Below are positions 1-5,131 of a DNA stretch of 5,131 bases, piece by piece. Position numbers and translations under genes: made by a program. The stretch's first letter is position 1. Every line of letters begins with the position of its first letter. Source of the DNA: Rikenellaceae bacterium (GTDB taxonomy: Bacteria; Bacteroidota; Bacteroidia; Bacteroidales; Rikenellaceae); the NCBI GenBank assembly GCA_021203585.1, contig JAJQAW010000202.1, positions 1-5,131 of the forward strand, written 5' to 3'. Below the pieces are notes generated by a model. The model was given only the letters and a program-made list of their open reading frames with translations. It did not search any database and had not been told where the DNA came from.

Positions 1-27
1 GTATTATATTAATTAAAAAAATTGTGT
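1..27 (+). promoter_or_regulatory. A/T-rich leader of the susC-like gene
   Basis: These bases before the probable ATG at 28 are almost entirely A and T, with a run of seven A at 15-21 and no GGAGG-like Shine-Dalgarno sequence. Bacteroidota genes commonly start translation without a Shine-Dalgarno sequence behind A-rich leaders, so this fits a translation initiation region. A promoter of the Bacteroidota type (TAnnTTTG at -7) is not visible; it may lie upstream of the window. Confidence 0.35.
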
Positions 28-998
28 ATGAAAAAAGTAGACTCTTTTATGCGGGTTTATTCTGGATGCTGTTTTCCGGAATTGCATGGGCCCAAAATGT
101 GACCGTTAGCGGTACCGTAACGGATGCCGCAACCGGAGAACCGATCTCCTATGCCACGGTTTCCGTTCAGGGAACCACGCTTGGAACCGCTACGGACGAA
201 CAAGGCTTTTATTCCATTACCGTTCCCCCGGGCCGGGAACTGACCTTTTCTTTTGTCGGTTATCAAACGGTCCGGGAGCCGGTAGGAAACCGGGTCCGGA
301 TCGATATCGGACTTCGTTCGGAAGCTACCGTGCTGGATGAGGTGATCGTCGTGGCTTACGGTACCACTACCCGCGCTTCCTTTACGGGATCGGCCTCGGT
401 CGTTTCCGCCGATCAGTTGGAAACGCGATCGCTGACCAACCTGGCTTCCGGTCTGGAAGGAAACGCCTCCGGCGTGCAGGTGACCGCTGCCCACGGCCAA
501 CCCGGAGAATCCGCCAGCATCCGTATCCGGGGGTTCGGATCGTACGGGGCTTCCAATTCTCCATTGTACGTGGTCGACGGAGCGGTCTATAACGGGGATC
601 TTTCCAGTATCAATCCCAACGACATCGCTTCGATGACCATTCTGAAGGATGCGCAATCTACTGCACTGTACGGCTCCAGTGCCGGTAACGGGGTGGTGTT
701 GATCACCACCAAAAAGGGTACGAGCACCAAAGGGACGATCAGTTTCAATGTTTCGCAAGGTATTTCCGATCGTGCGTATAAGGATTACAAGGCGGTAAAT
801 ATCTGGGAATATTACCCGCTGCAATGGGAGATGCTCAAAAACGGTTTGATATCCACCGGAGAAACGGCTGCCGATGCGGCGTCTCAAGCCTCCGCCCGAA
901 TCGTGGAAACGCTTGGAGGTTATAATCCGTATGCCGGCGTGGCGAATGATCAAGTCGTCGATCGAGAGGGAAATTTGACCGCCAATAGTCTCAAATAG
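24..998 (+). CDS. SusC fragment 1: signal peptide, CarboxypepD-like domain, TonB box and plug
   Basis: This is the uninterrupted first segment of the broken susC-like gene, 324 codons from GTG 24 to the premature TAG. It carries the export signal, the N-terminal regulatory-like domain, the TonB-box-like strand and the whole plug, ending just into the barrel (KAVNIWEYYPLQWEMLKNG region). Without the barrel it could not insert as a transporter; at most it would make a truncated periplasmic product. The GTG start would give V-Y-E-K-S-R-L-F; an ATG at 28 with one more A in the following run would give M-K-K-S-R-L-F, a better signal-peptide start. Confidence 0.6.
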   Translation: MYEKSRLFYAGLFWMLFSGIAWAQNVTVSGTVTDAATGEPISYATVSVQGTTLGTATDEQGFYSITVPPGRELTFSFVGYQTVREPVGNRVRIDIGLRSEATVLDEVIVVAYGTTTRASFTGSASVVSADQLETRSLTNLASGLEGNASGVQVTAAHGQPGESASIRIRGFGSYGASNSPLYVVDGAVYNGDLSSINPNDIASMTILKDAQSTALYGSSAGNGVVLITTKKGTSTKGTISFNVSQGISDRAYKDYKAVNIWEYYPLQWEMLKNGLISTGETAADAASQASARIVETLGGYNPYAGVANDQVVDREGNLTANSLK

Positions 999-1058
999 GG
1001 AGACGACCTGGATTGGGAAAAAGCCGCCTTCCGGAAGGGACACCGGCAGGAATACAAC

Positions 1059-2132
1059 ATGAGCTACAACAGTAGAACCGATCACAGCGACACTTATGCT
1101 TCGGTAGGATATCTGAAGGAAACGGGTTATATGATCAAAACCGACTTCGAACGCTACAGCGGGCGGGTGAACTACAACATGAATCCCTTGACCTGGTTCA
1201 AAACGGGGATCAACCTGGCTATGACCCGTTCGTTTTCCAACAACTCGACGGCAACTTCCTCCTCCAGCAGTAGTTTCGGTAACCTGACTCGGTTCGTTCG
1301 CCAAATGGCACCGATTTATCCCATCCACAAACACGATATGGAAACCGGCGCTTACCTGGATGCCAACGGCAATCCCACCACGGATAAATCCCAATACGTG
1401 TATGACTACGACGGTCCCCGATTGTCCGTGGCCGGCCGTCATGCCATTGCCGAGCAATTGTGGAACGAACGAACCTATGCTACCAATACCAATATGGGAA
1501 AGGTGTATGCCACGTTGATGCCGCTCGAAGGACTGGAAATGACGGTCAATTACAGTGTGGATGCGCGGGAAGTCCGTCGGAGCACCTACCGCAATGCCAT
1601 TGTCGGAGACGGAGCTCCGGGCGGCGACCTCTATAAATATTCCTACCGCACGACCAGTGAAACGTTCAGTCGGATCATTAATTACCGGCGAACTCTGGGG
1701 GAACACAATTTACTGGTTACCGCCGGGCATGAAAGCTACAAATACGCCTACGAATATTTGTCGGGAAGTAAAAGGGACCAAACGGTTTCCGGAATTTATG
1801 AATTCCCGAATTTCGTGGATATCAACAGTTTGAATTCCTATACGAACAATTACACCAAAGAGGGATACCTGGCTCGGTTGAACTACGATTACGCGGCCCG
1901 GTATTATGCTTCGGCCTCGTTTCGGCGGGACGGTACTTCCCGGTTCTCGAAAAACAACCGCTGGGGCAATTTCTGGTCCGTAGGGGCTTCCTGGCGCGTG
2001 AGCGAGGAGCCGTTTATGCAGGGCGTCACTTGGGTTTCCAATCTGAAGTTACGGGCCTCCTACGGTGAAACCGGAGTGGACCGAATCCTGGATGCCGATG
2101 ACAATCAGGATTATTTCCCCTATCTCAGTTAA
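1059..2132 (+). CDS. SusC fragment 2: N-terminal half of the beta-barrel
   Basis: This middle segment of the broken susC-like gene is in the same frame as fragment 1. Conserved-looking sequence actually begins right after the TAG at 999 (GDDLDWEKAAFRKGHRQEYN, a typical SusC barrel entry), so ATG 1059 is an internal methionine and not a true start; no ribosome-binding signal is apparent before it. The segment contains barrel-type alternating strands and family patterns such as MAPIYPIH, ASFRRDGTSRF and FWSVGASWRVSEEPFM. A run of six serines (1257-1274) probably sits in a loop. It ends at the premature TAA. Independent translation into a useful product is unlikely. Confidence 0.5.
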   Translation: MSYNSRTDHSDTYASVGYLKETGYMIKTDFERYSGRVNYNMNPLTWFKTGINLAMTRSFSNNSTATSSSSSSFGNLTRFVRQMAPIYPIHKHDMETGAYLDANGNPTTDKSQYVYDYDGPRLSVAGRHAIAEQLWNERTYATNTNMGKVYATLMPLEGLEMTVNYSVDAREVRRSTYRNAIVGDGAPGGDLYKYSYRTTSETFSRIINYRRTLGEHNLLVTAGHESYKYAYEYLSGSKRDQTVSGIYEFPNFVDINSLNSYTNNYTKEGYLARLNYDYAARYYASASFRRDGTSRFSKNNRWGNFWSVGASWRVSEEPFMQGVTWVSNLKLRASYGETGVDRILDADDNQDYFPYLS

Positions 2133-2138
2133 TACGAA

Positions 2139-3227
2139 TTGGGCGCTAACAACGGTTCGGAGTCCGGTTTGTTTTTCAGCACGCTGGCCAATCCGGATTT
2201 GAAGTGGGAGACGCAGGCTTCTACCGATGTGGCTCTGGAGTTTACCCTGTTCGGCCGGCTTAGCGGTACGGTGGAATATTTCAGGAAGGATTCCAAAGAT
2301 TTGATTTTCAATGTTTCGATTCCTGCCTCGAACGGGGTGAGGAGCACGGCCCGGAATATCGGGAAAATCCGCAATAGCGGTGTGGAAGTCAATCTAAACT
2401 GGAATATTTTGCGGCTTCCGGATTGGAAACTGGATTTTGGAGTCAATCTGACCTATCTGAAAAACCAAATCGTATCGCTTCCGGAAGAAAACCGGGCCGA
2501 AGGGATTATCAGTGGCTCCAAAAAACGGGTGGAAGGCGGATCGATCTATCAGTTCTGGCTCCGCCAATGGTGGGGAGTCGATCCCTCGACGGGGGACGGA
2601 TTGTACGTGCTGGATACCGATCTGCTCGAAGGCAGCAATGCGGACGCCATTCTGAGTACCGTTGTAGAATTGGATGACCGCATGTTGACCAACAACTACG
2701 CCTATGCCAAATACGATTACAGCGGAAATTCCAATCCGGATGTTTACGGTGGTTTTCATTTTCACATCGGATGGAAGAATTTCGATCTGACCACCACTTT
2801 CTCCTACCAGCTCGGGGGACAGATCCTGGATAACATATACCGAAGCATGATGAGTCTCTCGGATTACGGAACCTCCATGCATGCCGATACGAAGAAGGCT
2901 TGGAGACAGATCGGCGATGTGACCGATGTGCCGCGCCTGGACAGTCATGCCGTGCATGCCACCAACATCGGTCAGGATTATTCGACCCGATGGCTGGTCA
3001 GTTCGGATTACCTAAATCTACGGAGCATCTCCTTGTCTTACAATCTGCCCAAAGCCCTGCTGCAGAAAGTCGAAATCAGCAGCGCCCGCATTACCTTGAA
3101 CGCGGAAAATTTGTTCATGCTGAAAAAACGGCAAGGTTTGAATCCGATGGCCAATTACACCGGTTTGACCTACAATGAATACCTGCCCTCGCGAATTTTC
3201 TCGGCCGCGCTTCAATTTACGTTTTAA
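2139..3227 (+). CDS. SusC fragment 3: C-terminal half of the beta-barrel
   Basis: This is the last segment of the broken susC-like gene, again in the same frame. The nearest possible start is TTG 2139, but family sequence resumes directly after the TAA with YELG, so this is a continuation and not a separate gene. It shows the usual SusC C-terminal pattern: LANPDLKWET, a VSIPASNGVRS...N stretch, GVEVNLNW, PDVYGGFHFHIGWKNFDL, TRWLVSSDYLNLRSISLSYNLP, the ARITLNAENLFML strand, and the terminal FTF followed by TAA. It has no signal peptide and cannot act alone. Confidence 0.5.
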   Translation: MGANNGSESGLFFSTLANPDLKWETQASTDVALEFTLFGRLSGTVEYFRKDSKDLIFNVSIPASNGVRSTARNIGKIRNSGVEVNLNWNILRLPDWKLDFGVNLTYLKNQIVSLPEENRAEGIISGSKKRVEGGSIYQFWLRQWWGVDPSTGDGLYVLDTDLLEGSNADAILSTVVELDDRMLTNNYAYAKYDYSGNSNPDVYGGFHFHIGWKNFDLTTTFSYQLGGQILDNIYRSMMSLSDYGTSMHADTKKAWRQIGDVTDVPRLDSHAVHATNIGQDYSTRWLVSSDYLNLRSISLSYNLPKALLQKVEISSARITLNAENLFMLKKRQGLNPMANYTGLTYNEYLPSRIFSAALQFTF

Positions 3228-3245
3228 TTCAACTTACAGACAATC

Positions 3246-3959
3246 ATGAAAATCATAAAATTTGTACTGACAGGAGTTTTAGCCGGTTCTATCGTAAGTA
3301 GTTGTTCTTCGGACTGGCTGGAGACCTCTCCGACCGAAGGAATTCCCGAGACGGCATTAAGTACCGCGGAAGACCTGTATTTGGCCTTGAACGGTATCCA
3401 CCGCAAAATGGTCTCTGCCGACCGGGGCAGGCAGGGACAAGGCGGGGAACCCGGATTTATCATTTGCCGCGAGGTCGGTGGAGACGACATGACCTGGGCC
3501 CTGTATACGGGCTGGCACACCGGTAATTTCAAGTGGACGGTCAATACCAAGGACAATGACAGTTACAATTACCACATGTGGCATACCTATTATGAATTCA
3601 TCCTCAATTGCAACAAAATTCTGGAACAATGGGAATTGATGTCAGAGAACGAACAATCGCTCGATCTGGCTCGGTATGTAAAGGGAGAGACCATTGCTTT
3701 CCGCGCGTGGACCCATTTCCAACTGGTGCAATACTACGGCTTCCGCTACGATGCCGGAAAAACCAACACCCAATACGGCATTCCGATCAAAACCTCCTCG
3801 GCCATCGAACAGTTGCCCCGCAATACGGTGGAGGAAGTGTATGAATTTATCAACGCGGAACTGATCGAAGCCGCCGCTCTTCTGGAAGGTTATAAACCGG
3901 TAGATATCAACCACTATTCGGAAAAGTGGTGTATGGCATCCTGGCCCGCGTGGCCCTGA
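3246..3959 (+). CDS. SusD fragment 1: lipoprotein signal and N-terminal SusD-like domain
   Basis: This is the 237-codon segment of the frameshifted susD-like gene before the break. Authentic family sequence reaches about residue 226 (VDINHYSEK); the last eleven residues (WCMASWPAWP and neighbours) are out-of-frame and unlike SusD. If translated, it would be an exported lipoprotein with about half of the helical fold and without the conserved C-terminal domain, so probably non-functional. Confidence 0.55.
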   Translation: MKIIKFVLTGVLAGSIVSSCSSDWLETSPTEGIPETALSTAEDLYLALNGIHRKMVSADRGRQGQGGEPGFIICREVGGDDMTWALYTGWHTGNFKWTVNTKDNDSYNYHMWHTYYEFILNCNKILEQWELMSENEQSLDLARYVKGETIAFRAWTHFQLVQYYGFRYDAGKTNTQYGIPIKTSSAIEQLPRNTVEEVYEFINAELIEAAALLEGYKPVDINHYSEKWCMASWPAWP

Positions 3960-4765
3960 CCCAGCAAAATTACCGAGCGGCGGGCGATTACGCGGCTAAA
4001 GCCATCGCTCTGGCCGAAGCGGAAGGTCACCGCATCATGACCCTCGAGCAAGCCGATCCGGAATTGACCCCCACGGTATTCCCGGAAATCTCTACACAGA
4101 CCAAAGACGCGTTATATGCGGCTTTGACACAGGACGATCAACTCTCCAATACCTACTCCTTTTATTCTTACATGTCCTGGAATTACAATTCCACGGCAGC
4201 ACGTCAGGGAGTCAAATGCATCAGCCAAACCACGTACGACCTGATGTCCGAAACCGACATCCGAAGAGCCTGGTGGGATCCTACCGGAGAGGCCGGAGCT
4301 GCCTCCTCGAGCCACATCCAGCAACCCTACCAAAACCGTAAATTTACCGCCGTCAGCAGTTCCAAATCGGTCGGCGATTTTGCTTTCATACGTTTGACCG
4401 AAATGTATTTGATCGCAGCCGAGGCTTATGCCCGTGCCGGCGATACTTCTACGGCCAAAAAATATTTCGCCACTTTCATTGCCGAGCGCGACCCGGCTTA
4501 TACGGATTTGGGAAATACCGGAAACGATTTTGCGGAAGAAGTAATGGTGCATCGCCGGATCGAGCTGTGGGGAGAAGGTTTCCGTTGGTTCGATTTGAAA
4601 CGTCTGAATCTGCCCTGTTACCGTACCGGAAACAACTTCGATGAAATTTTTTGCGGCTTCCTGAAAAAGGAAATTACCGATCAGGGCTGGGCCTATGAAA
4701 TTCCCATCGTAGAATCCAATTACAACGAATGGTATCTGGAACCCGGACGTTTGAACTATAGGTAA
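3926..4765 (+). CDS. SusD fragment 2: C-terminal SusD/RagB domain
   Basis: This is the 279-codon segment after the frame break; the first possible start is GTG 3926, overlapping fragment 1 by 34 bases. Family sequence begins at once (VVYGILARVALTQQNYRAAGDYAAKAI, helical TPR-like) and continues to the normal SusD end. It lacks any signal peptide, so a separately started product would stay in the cytoplasm. The short overlap could in principle allow programmed frameshifting or re-initiation, but I see no clear slippery heptamer, and the simpler reading is a one-base loss in a continuous gene. Confidence 0.55.
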   Translation: MVYGILARVALTQQNYRAAGDYAAKAIALAEAEGHRIMTLEQADPELTPTVFPEISTQTKDALYAALTQDDQLSNTYSFYSYMSWNYNSTAARQGVKCISQTTYDLMSETDIRRAWWDPTGEAGAASSSHIQQPYQNRKFTAVSSSKSVGDFAFIRLTEMYLIAAEAYARAGDTSTAKKYFATFIAERDPAYTDLGNTGNDFAEEVMVHRRIELWGEGFRWFDLKRLNLPCYRTGNNFDEIFCGFLKKEITDQGWAYEIPIVESNYNEWYLEPGRLNYR

Positions 4766-4800
4766 TCGGTCTGCCATTCAGACGGCAACCGGATGAAGGC

Positions 4801-4831
4801 AAACGGTCTCCGGATTCGGAGACCGTTTTTT
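4801..4831 (+). terminator. Intrinsic terminator after the susCD pair
   Basis: A perfect 12-bp inverted repeat, AAACGGTCTCCG (4801-4812) and CGGAGACCGTTT (4817-4828), with a GATT loop, is followed by T to 4831, making six consecutive T at 4826-4831. It lies 35 bases after the susD stop. The A start of the left arm could pair with the T tail, so it may also act weakly from the other strand. It suggests that the downstream lipoprotein gene has its own promoter or receives only readthrough. Confidence 0.9.
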
Positions 4832-4916
4832 CGATTCCGTCGGCAGGATGTAATCCGGCAACCGGGTTCCATCCCTGCTTTCTTTCAAATCATCCAACCG
4901 CAAAACATTAAAACCA

Positions 4917-5131
4917 ATGAAAATAGGTAAGAAGAGAGGTAACAGGTATGGGCTGATCGGTCTCCTTTTCCTCGGTTCTCTATTCTGGACAGGGTGCCAA
5001 ACCGAAGAACGGGCAGAATCTCCCGGTACTGACGATGAAACGAACGATCGACTGATTTTGGAATATATGGGTTTCGACACAACGGATCTGCATGTATTTC
5101 AAGACAAATATTACGTGGTCGAAGGTGATAT
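4917..5131 (+). CDS. Lipoprotein, partial at the window end; possible M57-type zinc metalloprotease N-terminus
   Basis: ATG 4917 opens a frame that runs off the window (71 full codons seen). The start follows an A-rich stretch (CAAAACATTAAAACCA) typical of Bacteroidota. The N-terminus is basic (MKIGKKRGNRYG), then a hydrophobic segment LIGLLFLGSLFW and TGC, a plausible though not perfect lipobox with lipidated Cys27. A short acidic, Pro/Ser/Thr linker follows, then LILEYMGFDTTDLHVF and YYVVEGDI. From memory of the family, Bacteroidota lipoproteins annotated as zinc-dependent (M57, dual-action HEIGH) metalloproteases begin their mature part with this arrangement, a GF-D/N-T-segment followed by a YxVEGDI strand ahead of the catalytic domain. 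The catalytic HExxH motif, if present, is outside the window, so the enzymatic call is tentative; the lipoprotein call is good. Confidence 0.6.
   Translation, partial: MKIGKKRGNRYGLIGLLFLGSLFWTGCQTEERAESPGTDDETNDRLILEYMGFDTTDLHVFQDKYYVVEGD

Larger units (their letters stand above)
24..3227 (+). pseudogene. SusC/RagA-family TonB-dependent outer-membrane transporter, interrupted by two in-frame stops
   Basis: This is a full-length SusC/RagA relative (about 1067 codons, normal for the family), forming a TonB-energised outer-membrane barrel that imports a ligand captured by its SusD partner. In order it has a signal peptide ending AWA|Q (cleavage near residue 23), a CarboxypepD-regulatory-like domain (about 25-98, motif GTVTDAATGEPI), a TonB-box-like LDEVIVVAYG (104-113), a plug domain (about 114-240, with IRIRGFGSYG, LYVVDG and TILKDA...ALYG...GNGVVLITTKKG), and a long barrel ending in SAALQFTF with the C-terminal Phe usual for barrel proteins. 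It has no STN domain, so anti-sigma signalling is not suggested. The same frame runs throughout but is broken by TAG at 996-998 and TAA at 2130-2132; homology-like sequence continues immediately after each. The frame can open with GTG at 24, but ATG at 28 is the likelier original start, now one A out of frame. The substrate is unknown. The family call is firm; whether the gene is truly dead or misread is open. Confidence 0.9.
3246..4765 (+). pseudogene. SusD/RagB-family surface lipoprotein, frameshifted
   Basis: SusD/RagB proteins are helical, TPR-like surface lipoproteins that cap the SusC barrel and bind the substrate. The gene starts with ATG 18 bases after the susC stop, as expected for a co-transcribed pair. 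The N-terminus is a lipoprotein signal with lipobox IVSSC (lipidated Cys20), followed by the canonical SDWLETSPT. The N-terminal SusD-like domain holds AFRAWTHFQLVQYYG (about 151-165) and YGIPIKT. The C-terminal SusD domain holds FAFIRLTEMYLIAAEAYARAG and HRRIELWGEGFRWFDLKR, ending in PGRLNYR. The open frame shifts at codon 226-227: the first part runs into TGA at 3957-3959, while the C-terminal part is read from about 3926. The span is 1520 bases; one extra base would give 506 residues, normal for the family. The family is certain; real inactivation versus a sequence error is not settled. Confidence 0.9.

Noticed and set aside
57..1706. A 549-codon open frame on the minus strand across the SusC gene
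   Set aside because: Its codons are exact complements of the SusC codons, so it stays open simply because the sense gene avoids TTA, CTA and TCA there. The translation is low-complexity in character (rich in G, R, I and V), matches no family I know, and has no start context. It is a codon-bias shadow.
996..2132. Reassigned stop codons (alternative genetic code) as an explanation for the interrupted SusC frame
   Set aside because: TAA terminates both SusC and SusD at their normal family C-termini, and the frameshifts would remain unexplained.
4112..4777. A 221-codon minus-strand open frame opposite the SusD C-terminus
   Set aside because: It overlaps clear SusD sequence with conserved motifs on the plus strand, and its own translation has no recognisable domain.
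4769..4783. Small inverted repeat GTCTG-CCATT-CAGAC after the SusD stop
   Set aside because: It has only a 5-bp stem and no T tract. The 12-bp hairpin at 4801-4831 explains termination far better.
4784..4864. Repeated GGCAACCGG at about 4784 and 4856 flanking the terminator
   Set aside because: It is a nine-base match in a sequence where CCGG-type words are common. Nothing else supports an attachment site or mobile-element ends.
4778..5082. Minus-strand open frames over the terminator and the lipoprotein start
   Set aside because: They cross an intrinsic terminator and oppose a plus-strand gene with a clear signal peptide and lipobox. No domain is recognisable in the translation.

Overview
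The window looks like part of a chromosome of a Bacteroidota (Bacteroidetes) bacterium, probably a host-associated or gut-type lineage. The evidence is a SusC/RagA TonB-dependent outer-membrane transporter gene followed 18 bases later by its SusD/RagB surface lipoprotein gene, plus A-rich leaders without Shine-Dalgarno sequences. Codon style and roughly balanced base composition would suit a Rikenellaceae/Alistipes-like organism, but that is only an impression. Everything is on the + strand.

Layout: positions 24-3227 hold one susC-like gene in a single frame, interrupted by an in-frame TAG (996-998) and an in-frame TAA (2130-2132). Its natural ATG at 28 appears to be one A out of frame with the rest. 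Positions 3246-4765 hold the susD-like gene, whose N-terminal part is in one frame and C-terminal part in another, with the break near 3922-3930. A strong intrinsic terminator (4801-4831) closes the pair. From 4917 to the window end runs the 5' end of a third gene, a lipoprotein whose first mature residues resemble the N-terminus of Bacteroidota M57-type zinc metalloprotease lipoproteins.

In function, SusC would be the TonB-driven barrel, SusD the lid that captures substrate on the cell surface, and the downstream lipoprotein possibly a surface or periplasmic hydrolase. The substrate cannot be read from this window. If the downstream gene really is a protease, peptide uptake (as described for RagAB) is as likely as glycan uptake.

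The notable feature is the damage: four separate disabling changes in one transporter pair, in otherwise well-preserved coding sequence. Each can be undone by one base. Both frameshifts can be repaired by adding one A to an A run, and both stops by one substitution. This fits either a recently dead locus or consensus/assembly errors. TAA is also the real terminator of both genes, which argues against TAA reassignment. I see no previously undescribed system here, and no RNA genes, CRISPR arrays or mobile elements.
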